In this document: piece by piece, positions 7,580 through 16,625 of the stretch
How the letters are laid out: each line of letters starts with the position of its first letter
How positions within the stretch are numbered: the first letter of the stretch is position 1
Assembly: GCA_015061365.1 (NCBI GenBank)
Contig: SUWS01000033.1
Location: 1 to 32,309, forward strand
DNA: 32,309 nt
Source of the DNA: Lentimicrobiaceae bacterium
GTDB lineage: Bacteria > Bacteroidota > Bacteroidia > Bacteroidales > F082
Direction: 5' to 3'
Program-made: the position numbers and the translations under genes
The notes under the pieces: model-generated
Seen by the model: the letters and a program-made list of their open reading frames with translations, nothing else
Told to the model about the DNA's origin: nothing
Database searches by the model: none

Positions 7580-9340
7580 TTATCGTCTTCTAATCAAACT
7601 AGGTTTCATTTCCAACACATTGGTCAACTCTGCGCTAATATCATCTTTCATTTTCAACATTAAAGTTTCTATATCTTTGTAATCACGCCAATATGCTTTT
7701 TTACTATCAACAAATTCTCTAAATTTATTAATACTCTCGTCTTGTTGTACAGTTCCGTCGCATACTGAGGTATCATTATATACGAATATCGCTGGACGTT
7801 CTCCATTTGTTAGTTCAAATGTATTTATCGCTACTTTATATTCATCTAATGTCTTTGAACCTACATATTTGCATATTATAAAAATCACACAATTCGCCTT
7901 CTTCCTTATAAACTCATCGTATTCATATTGATGTCCTTCGATTTTGTGTTTATTCTGGAAATCTTCAAAAGTATGAGCAGTAATATAGAAGTTGTATTTT
8001 TCATATTGATTATACAGTATACTCAAAACAGATCTTGCAGCATTACGCTCATTTATGATGGAGGTTGATCCGCCTATAAAGCAACGATAAGTGATAAAAT
8101 TATTATTGTTAGTTTGCCTTAGTTCTACTGGTATAATCTGATTATTGTATTGTTTGTTAAATTGCTGATGGATATTTTCTATTATATCCTCATCTGTATT
8201 CAACCTTAAGGTTAGCATATACTCTCCTTTTTTTCTCTTTACACAAACAACCTCCAATGGATTTATTTCACATTCATATTTACCATCCACCAAAAGAGTA
8301 AGTCTTTCCTTACTACTTTGATTGTGGATTTTTACACCATACTTTCTTTTTGCCAGACGATAAAGAACCATGCCTAACAAAAGAGATGCAAGTATAAGAA
8401 ATATCAAATAATAATTTTCACGTTCTGAAATATCCTGTGATGAATCATCAATATCATAATCTGAGTTTTGTGAATATCCCTTATTTGGTTCAAAATTACG
8501 ACCATTGGATGAGATTTGAAAAGAAGTATCTGATATCGTACTATCAACTATTATACTATCACAAATAACAACATCATCAAGCTGTTCTTTAATAGATCTA
8601 TTATTATTGCACTCAGGAGCATCAGGATAATCACATTTTTCTCCAGTTTTCAAATTAAGATTTTTTTGGGAACGGGCTTCTTTCTCTTCTATCGGGGATT
8701 GGAGGGTGGTTTGTTCCTCTTCTAATTGGGAATCCCCTAAAAAAAACATTAATAACAAAGAAAGCAATAATAAAACAACAAGCCAAACAACTAATTTCAA
8801 GTAACTTTTTTGTCTGGGACGTTTAGACGTTGATTCTATTTCAATTGATGAAGATTCATTAGAGCATGATGGTGCAGGCATGCTTTTAGAATCAGAACTT
8901 TCTCTATTCTGTGATATTCGAGAAGAACCTACAGTAAGATTTGGGAATGATCTCGAAATAATTTGTTTAATTATCTTATCACAATCATCAAGGTCCTCAA
9001 AATATAGAATTTGGTACGAGTTTAAATCCCCAAGTATTCTATGATAAGACTCGTCCAAAACTTTACCTACATTTATTACTATGATGAGTTTCCCTAATTC
9101 TTTCGCATACCTAAGTTCATTTTGTACCCAATGAGATTGACATGAATTAGGACTATGTAGATATAATACTACACTACAATTATTAATTGCGGAGATTATC
9201 TCACTTGCAAAATCTTGACCACATTGAATATCAGCCCTATAAAAAAATGTTTTAAAACCTTCTAATGATAAATCACGACCTAACAGTTCGGCATATTCAG
9301 AATCTTTGCTTGCACTACTTATAAATATATCGTATTTCAT
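7580..9340 (-). CDS. TIR - TM - linker - TM - second TIR-like (DUF4062-like) domain
   Basis: 586 residues. The TIR domain spans 1-134 (YDIFISSASKDSEYAELLGRDL), with E75 in CQSHWVQNEL. A Ser-rich linker leads to a membrane helix at 181-201. A low-complexity acidic segment and a second helix at 310-330 follow, so the loop between them probably lies outside the membrane and both end domains inside. The C-terminal region (416-575) starts YRCFIGGST...NERNAARSVLS and continues FYITAHTFEDF and KANCVIFIICKYVG. That pattern resembles the DUF4062/TIR-like fold (start, ER.A helix, 'someone suspicious, hidden' strand), which suggests a second TIR-like nucleotide domain of unknown activity. It starts 9 bp after the stop of the transglutaminase-kinase-TIR gene, so the pair is almost certainly co-transcribed. 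The N-terminal call is firm, the C-terminal one moderate. Confidence 0.82.
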   Translation of the reverse strand: MKYDIFISSASKDSEYAELLGRDLSLEGFKTFFYRADIQCGQDFASEIISAINNCSVVLYLHSPNSCQSHWVQNELRYAKELGKLIIVINVGKVLDESYHRILGDLNSYQILYFEDLDDCDKIIKQIISRSFPNLTVGSSRISQNRESSDSKSMPAPSCSNESSSIEIESTSKRPRQKSYLKLVVWLVVLLLLSLLLMFFLGDSQLEEEQTTLQSPIEEKEARSQKNLNLKTGEKCDYPDAPECNNNRSIKEQLDDVVICDSIIVDSTISDTSFQISSNGRNFEPNKGYSQNSDYDIDDSSQDISERENYYLIFLILASLLLGMVLYRLAKRKYGVKIHNQSSKERLTLLVDGKYECEINPLEVVCVKRKKGEYMLTLRLNTDEDIIENIHQQFNKQYNNQIIPVELRQTNNNNFITYRCFIGGSTSIINERNAARSVLSILYNQYEKYNFYITAHTFEDFQNKHKIEGHQYEYDEFIRKKANCVIFIICKYVGSKTLDEYKVAINTFELTNGERPAIFVYNDTSVCDGTVQQDESINKFREFVDSKKAYWRDYKDIETLMLKMKDDISAELTNVLEMKPSLIRRR

Positions 9341-9349
9341 ATATTGTTA

Positions 9350-12112
9350 TTATATTACTCCAAAATGATAAACATTTTTCATGTCAGTTGGCAGGTCAGC
9401 ACGTGGTTCGATGCTCAAAGGATATATTCTGAGTTTTGCTGCGTTTTCAGGTTGCACCTTTGGGAACGCTCGTTCTAAAGCTTGCAGACGCTCTTTTTGT
9501 ACATAATCACTCTCAGAGGCATTCAACGACCAACACAAGATAAATAAATCAGCTGAGTTGATGTAATCCCGTATCTTTTGTGGGAACACATCGCCTATTT
9601 CCAGATACGAACGATCGAAGAAATGAGGCACAGAAGCTAATTCTAAACCTTGGTGTAGGAACTTTACCTTAGATTCATCTAAATGCGAGTACGATATAAA
9701 CACTTTATTGTATTTATGTGCAATCATATCTGTATTCAGTTGCCGAGGAAAATCAACAATCTGCGTAATAAACCGCATCTCACCCAGTGGTACCCCGTTA
9801 ACCGAGAACAATGCCACACAACTCAATTCCTCCACATCGATGTCTTTTGGGACAAAGTAATCAAATGAACATTTTGTAAAAGAACCTTGCCATATAATAG
9901 ATTTACGTTCTGATGCCAAGCGAGTCTCCCCATAAACATCGAACTCTACATCAACCTTATCGCCTTTCTTCAACTTAAGAGATAGCGGTATATAGTCTCT
10001 TCTTTCTGCATTTTTGTCAGATTCTTGAGCGAACGATTTAACTTTTTCTGACCCCTCATACAAATGCAGATACACCTGTACCAGTAAATGAGATTTTCGT
10101 TTTATTTCGGCAGGGGCAAAGATGGAGGAATAGACTTCATTATATTTGTTCCCAAACAATCTACCCCAAATAGATTTTTTACTTTTTTGCACGCTGGCAT
10201 TATATGTAGCTCGCTTTTCTTTGCTAAATCCCATCGTGCTAGAATATGACTCTACCTCGTCTGTTATATTTGTAACTTGTGTTATGGTCGATGGTATATC
10301 TGGGTTAGAAGCCATTGTTCTAGCAAAGTTCTCAACCTCATCTGCTTGTGCAATGTGTCCTTTAGCAGCACATTCATTTTCTGATATATTAAAATTAGGC
10401 CTACCGCCAGAAATTGCAGTTTTACGCATTCGCTCTTCTTCACCCATCGCATATCGATGATATGCATCGCGCGGAATATATTTTTCACGAGCAGCAAGTC
10501 TATATTCATTTCCTGCATTTAGGTCGAAATCCAAGCTAAAACCCTTGCGATGAATGATATAATCGCAATCTTTACAGCAAAAAGTGAGCCTTTCCAACTC
10601 ATATATAAATTCAGCAATACTGCTGATTCTTTCTTTTTGCAATGATGCAGATACTATCCTGAAGAACTTGTCAAGTTTCGTCTTAATATAAGATGGAAGA
10701 TTAATGCATCCTGCAGGTGTAGGTAAGTTATGCCCCTTCATCCTTTTTTGCAATGCTTCATCTTCACAACCTTGCGTCCAAAATGCAGGGCGAAGGTTAT
10801 TTAAGATAAAGTACATTACCATTGATATAGAGTAAACGGCAGAGGCTTCTGTAAAAACACCCGACACAAAGGTTTCAGGAGCCATAAACCACTGATTACC
10901 TACAGTCTCTTTTAGGTCAAATTTATTTGTACAACTTCCGAAATCACCCAACTTGAATATGCCGTCATTCGAGCGATAGATATTACAAACATGAATATCA
11001 CGATATAGTACTCCTCGCTCTTGACACTCTTTCCAAGCCTTCGCAACATCTGTGGCCATTTTTATTAGTCCTTTCAAAGAAAGCTCATAGTAATGACTAC
11101 ACAGCAAATCAACAATAGGAGTAGACTGTTCAATCGCTACTATATTTTGAGTAATATCTGTATATTGCTCATTGCATTGCAGTATGTGTTGACAGCCTTT
11201 TGTTTGCTGCATATAATGGTATTCTTCTAAGCTTGTAGTTTTGCTGTTTGGACGAAATACCTTGAGTACCGTATTTTTATCTTTTGAACATAAATAAATA
11301 TCTGCCGAACTTCCAATATGAGACAACAAACACCCCTTTATATCTTCACGTTGTTTCAGTTTTATTAGTGCTAATGAATTTATCAAAGCCTTTGACCAAG
11401 AGTTTGGGCAGTCAGGCAAAGTCGAAATATCTTCAATGCTTCTTGTACTTAAGATCTCATCTGTAGAAACACACAAAAAATTATAGTTAATACCATCAAT
11501 CTTGAATAACTCTTGAACTCCTGATTTGATTGCGACATTATCTAGTATACTATCTCCAAAACATGTATCAAAGTGATAATATTCATTGCTAACCTTAACA
11601 AGATTCCAACAATGCCTGCCATCATCTTTGTCGTTGTGTAATCGCCCAAATACTAAACGAGATTCAATGCCCAATAGATTAAACAGATATTGAGCAGCTT
11701 TGGCATATCCAGTACAGACAGAATTTCTACGAACAAATACGCTGTAGATGCTTTGATTGTAAGCGGAGTTTGTGTTATAGGTGCAATAAATAACCAACCA
11801 TTTGTATACATAGGCTACTTGTTCTTTCTGACTCAAATTCTTGACATATTCAATGCAAAAATCATTCTCAATCACATCATTAATACTCTGCTGAATCGTT
11901 TTTACTCTTTCAGGTGAAAATGTATATTGAAAATGAATGGTAGAATTAGCCTCGTCATAATGATACTGATGGGCGAACCAGAATATATCTGGGTTATCTC
12001 GCATAATCCAGCGGATTGCGTGACGAATTTCGGTAGCTGATGCTGTATCATTAACAAGCAAAGCTTTATCATAGTGATGTATAACTTTTTCTATACCATT
12101 GTACAAATCCAT
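9350..12112 (-). CDS. Transglutaminase-like - protein kinase - beta domain - TIR fusion
   Basis: 920 residues from the ATG at 12112. A longer GTG-started frame from 12157 would add 15 residues of unlikely sequence. Residues about 50-190 are a transglutaminase-like fold with C133 (SVCTGYAKA), H167 (GRHCWNLVKV) and D182 (YYHFDTCFGD) as triad. Residues about 260-515 are a Ser/Thr kinase: K284 (VLKVF), D372 and N377 (YRDIHVCNI), D390 (GDFGS), then FMAPE. All catalytic residues are present. Residues 673-790 look like a beta-rich association domain, and 796-920 are a TIR domain (NKVFISYSHLDES) with E874 in ESDYVQKER. No signal peptide or membrane helix was seen. Four activities in one chain suggest a sensor/effector that processes or crosslinks a protein, phosphorylates, and cleaves NAD. 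The stop is 9 bp before the next TIR gene. Confidence 0.88.
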   Translation of the reverse strand: MDLYNGIEKVIHHYDKALLVNDTASATEIRHAIRWIMRDNPDIFWFAHQYHYDEANSTIHFQYTFSPERVKTIQQSINDVIENDFCIEYVKNLSQKEQVAYVYKWLVIYCTYNTNSAYNQSIYSVFVRRNSVCTGYAKAAQYLFNLLGIESRLVFGRLHNDKDDGRHCWNLVKVSNEYYHFDTCFGDSILDNVAIKSGVQELFKIDGINYNFLCVSTDEILSTRSIEDISTLPDCPNSWSKALINSLALIKLKQREDIKGCLLSHIGSSADIYLCSKDKNTVLKVFRPNSKTTSLEEYHYMQQTKGCQHILQCNEQYTDITQNIVAIEQSTPIVDLLCSHYYELSLKGLIKMATDVAKAWKECQERGVLYRDIHVCNIYRSNDGIFKLGDFGSCTNKFDLKETVGNQWFMAPETFVSGVFTEASAVYSISMVMYFILNNLRPAFWTQGCEDEALQKRMKGHNLPTPAGCINLPSYIKTKLDKFFRIVSASLQKERISSIAEFIYELERLTFCCKDCDYIIHRKGFSLDFDLNAGNEYRLAAREKYIPRDAYHRYAMGEEERMRKTAISGGRPNFNISENECAAKGHIAQADEVENFARTMASNPDIPSTITQVTNITDEVESYSSTMGFSKEKRATYNASVQKSKKSIWGRLFGNKYNEVYSSIFAPAEIKRKSHLLVQVYLHLYEGSEKVKSFAQESDKNAERRDYIPLSLKLKKGDKVDVEFDVYGETRLASERKSIIWQGSFTKCSFDYFVPKDIDVEELSCVALFSVNGVPLGEMRFITQIVDFPRQLNTDMIAHKYNKVFISYSHLDESKVKFLHQGLELASVPHFFDRSYLEIGDVFPQKIRDYINSADLFILCWSLNASESDYVQKERLQALERAFPKVQPENAAKLRIYPLSIEPRADLPTDMKNVYHFGVI

Positions 12113-12113
12113 C

Positions 12114-12233
12114 TTACAAATCAATTTTGTTAGAAAAAAGTAAATTTTGATAGTCACCTACAATGTCGTATAATCTCATTTTCTACTGTCCACATTCTGG
12201 ACATTTCACAAATACATATTTATTGTCTGACAT
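12114..12233 (-). pseudogene. Small zinc-ribbon ORF split by an in-frame TAG
   Basis: From ATG 12233 the minus strand encodes MSDNKYVFVKCPECGQ, then TAG (12183-12185). It continues in the same frame as KMRLYDIVGDYQNLLFSNKIDL and ends TAA one base before the ATG of the 12112 gene. The CPECGQKMR run across the stop is what the start of a small bacterial zinc-ribbon protein looks like, but the second Cys pair is absent. It is most likely a truncated gene remnant. It could also serve as a leader that couples translation to the TIR fusion gene. Confidence 0.45.
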
Positions 12234-12280
12234 TTATCGATATATTTAAACTAGACTTTAATATATATAAATCCACAATA

Positions 12281-12715
12281 TCAATTAATCCTATATTCAA
12301 TAAACTTATCTCTCCAATACCCCTGAGGTATGACTCTTGCGACTATCAATGTAGACCATTTTCCATAATAATCCTGTGTATACATAGAACCATCTGGATA
12401 TATAATGAAATTATCAGCTGAATACGGTACATACGGTGATGTTTGCGGATAAGAACAATTTATATACGATGTACAATTGCCATACATATCATAATTATTC
12501 CTAAGTTCTGCATTTTGTACAACCCATACCCAGCCAACAGTAGGATTATAAAACTTAACTTTAAAATAGCCCTGATTGTTTGGATACAAAACCAACAATC
12601 CTTGATAACTAGTCTGTTCAACATCAACCCATGATATTTCTGTTACCATAGATTGAGCATATGAGAACCCTATTACATTAAATGTTAGAAATATAAATAA
12701 GATTATTTTTTTCAT
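12281..12715 (-). CDS. Secreted protein of unknown function
   Basis: 144 residues from the ATG at 12715 (MKKIILFIFLTF...); an upstream ATG at 12724 adds three residues. A clear signal peptide ends near GFSYA/QS. The mature part is rich in Tyr, Asn, Gly and Trp and probably all-beta (VKFYNPTVGWVWVVQNAELRN, FIIYPDGSMYTQDYYGKW). Only two cysteines occur in the mature part, close together (NCTSYINC), and could form a disulphide. No family was recognised. It lies between the small membrane protein gene and the broken zinc-ribbon ORF, and may be periplasmic or outer-membrane associated. Its link to the TIR genes rests only on position. Confidence 0.7.
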   Translation of the reverse strand: MKKIILFIFLTFNVIGFSYAQSMVTEISWVDVEQTSYQGLLVLYPNNQGYFKVKFYNPTVGWVWVVQNAELRNNYDMYGNCTSYINCSYPQTSPYVPYSADNFIIYPDGSMYTQDYYGKWSTLIVARVIPQGYWRDKFIEYRIN

Positions 12716-12838
12716 AATATGCATTTTTAAATTGTTATTTGATTGTTCATAATATAGCCAATAGAATTGATCTTTAACGAAAAATTTTTAAAGACAAAGA
12801 TGAGCTATAATTAATAAAATTATTTTTACGGAACATCA

Positions 12839-12877
12839 TAGAGCAACCACAATTCACCAGCAGTTGCTCTATTTTTA
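12839..12877 (+). terminator. 10-bp hairpin with plus-strand T-run
   Basis: ATAGAGCAAC (12839-12848) pairs perfectly with GTTGCTCTAT (12864-12873) across a 15-base loop. The T-run follows on the plus strand (TTTTTAATTT), although both neighbouring genes are on the minus strand. It may mark the end of an unseen plus-strand RNA, or simply stabilise the minus-strand transcript. Confidence 0.45.
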
Positions 12878-12883
12878 ATTTAA

Positions 12884-13066
12884 TCATCCACCAGCGACAG
12901 TTAATAGGATTCCAATTGCAGAACCGATCAAAGCTGAAGTTAAAATACTCTTTGCTCTAATAGGAGTTTCTTTTCTCCATACAAAATAAACAATGTAACC
13001 TACAATAGGGAAAAGAACCGACAAAATGTTCATTCCAATGCTTTTTTCATCATTTTGTTGTGCCAT
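12884..13066 (-). CDS. Small two-helix membrane protein
   Basis: 60 residues. A short polar N-terminus (MAQQNDEKSIG) leads to two hydrophobic helices (about 12-31, NILSVLFPIVGYIVYFVW, and 42-57, ILTSALIGSAIGILLTVAG) joined by the basic RKETPIRAKS turn. Similar small proteins with a SIG.N.L.FL.PIVG.I.Y..W pattern are common in Bacteroidetes and Firmicutes, without a firm function. The gene begins block B and is about 80-200 bp downstream of two candidate promoters in the long AT-rich gap. It could be an inner-membrane accessory of the block. Confidence 0.75.
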   Translation of the reverse strand: MAQQNDEKSIGMNILSVLFPIVGYIVYFVWRKETPIRAKSILTSALIGSAIGILLTVAGG

Positions 13067-13149
13067 AACTTTAATGTTTTTAATTTTGCCCTCATTTCAG
13101 GTATCAGGCTTGACCTATTTTTATTAATTTTGTTTATATCAACCTACGA

Positions 13150-13157
13150 CAAAACTA
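13150..13157 (-). promoter_or_regulatory. Candidate -7 box for block B
   Basis: The minus strand reads TAGTTTTG, an exact TAnnTTTG match, about 84 bp upstream of the ATG at 13066. Confidence 0.4.
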
Positions 13158-13265
13158 GAAAATTAAGTTTAGCATAAAGAGTAGTTATAGAGGATAAATC
13201 TATCAGAAAAAAATTTAGTATACAAAATAAATATAATAAACAAATAACCAAGTCTCTATTACACT

Positions 13266-13279
13266 TGCAAAGTAAATAA
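13266..13279 (-). promoter_or_regulatory. Candidate promoter core shared with the sigma operon
   Basis: The minus strand reads TTATTTACTTTGCA, identical over 14 bases to 24654-24667. TTACTTTG differs from TAnnTTTG at one base. It is embedded in A/T runs and lies about 200 bp upstream of 13066. Confidence 0.4.
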
Positions 13280-13377
13280 TTATATTTTAATTTTACAATA
13301 AAAAAAAGGCATTTGCAATATTTTTTATAAATTCAATATTTCATAAAAATTCTCTTTCCTCCTACCACTCAAATCTA

Positions 13378-16300
13378 TCAGTTAACATCAAGATTATCAA
13401 AACTTATTTCTATTAAACTGTCTTGTACAAGATCGATTTTATTTGAAATATCATCGTATTCATCATCGAAATCGTAAATAGTTTGCGAATCTTTTGGTGT
13501 ATGTATCACTATCTTGCCCCAATTTTCTTGAATATAATTTGACATAGGATTTCCATATTTGTCATATTCCCATAAGAATCTTTGGGTAAATTCCAATTCA
13601 TTTTCCCAATTTACTCTGTCATATCTTCCAAATAAAGGAAGAGATGTTTCCGAATATATCTCTAACATCCTACAAAAACCTTGTACATTTATCGGTGCTC
13701 CTAATTCGTTTTTAAAAAGTAGCACTCTTGAATTATTATTATTAAAGTTTATTTCGCACTCTGCATATCCCTTCTTGCTATTAACGACCACATTGTTGTC
13801 CTCATCAAAGTATTTTTCGTGAATTCTTCTTCCCAACATATCATAATCCATCATGCAGACTGCCACATTTCCCACTTCGGGATTATTACACAGTTTATGA
13901 TTATTATCAAGATATTCCATCATTAATATTTGATGATCCACTCCTAACGTAGTACGAATAATGGCCGGATAAGGTCGTTTTATCAATTGATTAGTAGTGT
14001 CATATTTTCGTGTTTCGACAATTCTATTAAGATTGTCATAAACATATTCAATTCTATGACTGTTACTTTGATTTTGAATGGTAGGAAGCTTTCTATCATT
14101 CATTGCAGCAATAGAAGTTAATCGACCTTTATTATCATATTCGTATTTATATAAATGAACACCTAGTGAATATGCAGGTTTATTATCTTCATTAAAATAG
14201 AATTCACTTTCTATTTTTCCATTTGTATTGTATGTTTTATATATTTTGGCAACACCTATATTATTATTGCATAAATCATCGTTGTTTTTCTTAAACATCA
14301 TGCATGCTGGCAAATGAGGATTTTTTGCGTCATACTGTATTTCTACAATACATACTCCCATTTCATTAGGGGTTAAGTTGTTTACCGTATCATAAAATAA
14401 GGTCCTGACTACTTGACCGCTTTCATTATATTCAATCTCTTTTCTGAAGTACTTATCATAGTACAACATTTTTTGGTCATATTGATTGTAGTAGGAAAAT
14501 TCCGTATTCATACCTCCTTCGTTTTTCACTCTACAAATAGCCCAATCTCTATATGTTAGCATTGTGTTGTTAATATCCCTTTGTGGATCTATACAAAATT
14601 CACCATTAACATCTTTAAAAATAATAGCTGAAGGATAATCATCTTGGTACTCAATTTCTACTTGCGCTGCATTATTCAAGAACAATGACGGGCATAACAT
14701 ATTAAGTATGTTATATGTTCTAATCTTAGAAACTTTTTTGTGCTGATAATCTAAATATACGGAATGAAAACCTGCAGGACCTAATACTCTTGTATTGTTA
14801 GTTCCCCAATAAGACTGTGAAACAATCAAATCATTTTGATATACCATCTTTATACAATGAACATAATTGTAATTATAACAAGGTTCTATTTCTGGCGACC
14901 AGAATGATTGCTCTACAGGGCGTCTTTTATTAAAAACTTGTTTGCTTATAGCCCAATGATAGTTGTTATAACACAAAACATTATCTTTGTCATAATATTC
15001 AATTTGTATAACATCTCCATTAGAGTCAAACTTTTGCACATAGGAATGATAACCTCCTGGAATTGAAGCAGAGCCACATACTAAAATTTGATTCTCATCT
15101 TCATCATAGAATGAAGTTTTCATATAATTTTCACCCCATTCATACTTAGTTATAGATTGCCCTATTATAGATTTACAGTACTTGCCATCATTACCATATA
15201 GCGATTCTTTATATGGATATCCATTTATGTCATAATCAACAACGGCTTTTGCCCATCCAAGTTCATTATATTGCAATTCACCTTTGTTATTTAAATATTC
15301 GCTAATTGACAAATATCCTTTTGAGTCATAAGTGTATTTCTTACCAACAATACCATATTCATTAGATTTAGGATTACCATACAGGTCTATATAATGTAAA
15401 CTTATTATTCGATGCAAGGAGTCTCTTGAATATTTAATGCCAGCAATACCATTAATATCTGTTGTACGTTGACTTTGATAAGGGTTCTTACAATAATATA
15501 TTGCAGATATGTATCCATAAGAATCACGGTCATATTCATATCTTCCAATTTTTAATGGAGACAATAATATATTATCAAGGAAATGTGATTGGGCTTTTCG
15601 CTCTTCATCATTTGTTATACTTGAAGCAGAGCGGATGATTGAAGTTGCTAAATCATTCTTATCGTCAGAGATATTTACAGAATTAAAATCCTTACTATAA
15701 TTATATTTACAAATTATATCTCCTAAATATGACTTGCACTCGACACCTACATACTTGCCATTCTCATATAGTAATTCCTGTATAGAAAATCTGTCTTTAT
15801 ATTCAGTAAAGTTTATTGGCTGAATATTACCTTTGCAGTCTACGTAAACGACCCTCCTTAATATATTTTGCAAATATTCAAACCTGTATGTACGATACTC
15901 TTTCCTAGCCTGTTTTTTATCTATAGGCATAATTCCAACAGGTTTACCATCACAATCTGCATAATCTAAATAATATTCATATTTTGTATTCCAGTAATAA
16001 TCGTACATGAAAAATGATATTATTAGCGCTATTATACCTAAGGTTATTCTAGTATAAATTTTTCTTTTCTTCTCTCTTATATAGCGCTGGTATAATTCAT
16101 CATACCTAACTCGAAGCATCGTTGCAATCACATTGATATATGCTCCTTCCCACCCATCTTCTCCTCTTACATCAATACCTCTTATCTGTTCATCTATTGA
16201 AAGGTTTCTTAACAATTGAGGAAAACATTCGTTACTATTATCATTTGAGTTAGCTTTGCCATCTACAATAAATGGAATTATTTTGTCACCTCTTCCAAAT

Positions 16301-16605
16301 TCTTCCTTGAATATACGAACCTCTTCATTTACCCATTCAGACTGAGCTGACTGTGGTGAACATATTACAATTAAATATTCAGAATTATAAAGTTCTTTTC
16401 TTATAACTTTTTTTAAGTGCAATTCAGATATATCTCTTTTATACCAAAATATAGGTCTTAAATTGGATGGTAATTCCGGATGTGCTTTCTTTACTTTTGT
16501 TGGAATACTATAATGATTGAGTTTGGTATGTAATTTTTTCGCCCACTCCGAATCACATTCGGTATGACTAATAAATGCTTTATAATGATATATTAATTCT
16601 TCCAT
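13378..16605 (-). CDS. TIR - TM - large YD-like repeat protein
   Basis: 1075 residues. The TIR domain (about 6-170) begins YKAFISHTECDSEWAKKL and has E95 in SEWVNEEVRIF. A basic stretch precedes one membrane helix at 185-203. The remaining ~870 residues are tandem imperfect repeats of 40-50 residues with a Y-D-x-x-G core (YDSKGYLSISEYLNNKGEL, YDNKGRLTSIAAMNDRKLP, YDMLGRRIHEKYFDEDNNV), each followed by N..G.A-type segments. These resemble YD/RHS-type or WG-type beta repeats, which usually make extended binding or encapsulating surfaces. With one helix, the repeats would sit outside the cytoplasmic membrane and the TIR inside, as in a receptor. It is the last gene of block C, 20 bp after the deletion-scar ORF. 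TIR and topology calls are good; repeat family moderate. Confidence 0.85.
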   Translation of the reverse strand: MEELIYHYKAFISHTECDSEWAKKLHTKLNHYSIPTKVKKAHPELPSNLRPIFWYKRDISELHLKKVIRKELYNSEYLIVICSPQSAQSEWVNEEVRIFKEEFGRGDKIIPFIVDGKANSNDNSNECFPQLLRNLSIDEQIRGIDVRGEDGWEGAYINVIATMLRVRYDELYQRYIREKKRKIYTRITLGIIALIISFFMYDYYWNTKYEYYLDYADCDGKPVGIMPIDKKQARKEYRTYRFEYLQNILRRVVYVDCKGNIQPINFTEYKDRFSIQELLYENGKYVGVECKSYLGDIICKYNYSKDFNSVNISDDKNDLATSIIRSASSITNDEERKAQSHFLDNILLSPLKIGRYEYDRDSYGYISAIYYCKNPYQSQRTTDINGIAGIKYSRDSLHRIISLHYIDLYGNPKSNEYGIVGKKYTYDSKGYLSISEYLNNKGELQYNELGWAKAVVDYDINGYPYKESLYGNDGKYCKSIIGQSITKYEWGENYMKTSFYDEDENQILVCGSASIPGGYHSYVQKFDSNGDVIQIEYYDKDNVLCYNNYHWAISKQVFNKRRPVEQSFWSPEIEPCYNYNYVHCIKMVYQNDLIVSQSYWGTNNTRVLGPAGFHSVYLDYQHKKVSKIRTYNILNMLCPSLFLNNAAQVEIEYQDDYPSAIIFKDVNGEFCIDPQRDINNTMLTYRDWAICRVKNEGGMNTEFSYYNQYDQKMLYYDKYFRKEIEYNESGQVVRTLFYDTVNNLTPNEMGVCIVEIQYDAKNPHLPACMMFKKNNDDLCNNNIGVAKIYKTYNTNGKIESEFYFNEDNKPAYSLGVHLYKYEYDNKGRLTSIAAMNDRKLPTIQNQSNSHRIEYVYDNLNRIVETRKYDTTNQLIKRPYPAIIRTTLGVDHQILMMEYLDNNHKLCNNPEVGNVAVCMMDYDMLGRRIHEKYFDEDNNVVVNSKKGYAECEINFNNNNSRVLLFKNELGAPINVQGFCRMLEIYSETSLPLFGRYDRVNWENELEFTQRFLWEYDKYGNPMSNYIQENWGKIVIHTPKDSQTIYDFDDEYDDISNKIDLVQDSLIEISFDNLDVN

Positions 16606-16625
16606 AGAATATTCTGTATAAAATT

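Larger units (their letters stand above)
13067..13377. other. AT-rich gap between blocks B and C
   Basis: No coding frame was seen. It holds two candidate minus-strand promoters (13150-13157 and 13266-13279) and, just past the 13378 stop on the minus strand, a run of eight Ts (about 13300-13307) without a convincing stem. The gap separates the 24358-13378 operon from the block starting at 13066. Confidence 0.6.

Noticed and set aside
9350..12157. GTG start at 12157 for the transglutaminase-kinase-TIR gene
   Set aside because: It adds 15 residues of hydrophobic leader with no ribosome-site support and runs over the zinc-ribbon remnant; the ATG at 12112 is better.
12183..12185. TAG as recoded (Pyl-type or readthrough) codon
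   Set aside because: No recoding signal and the downstream part lacks the second Cys pair; decay is simpler.
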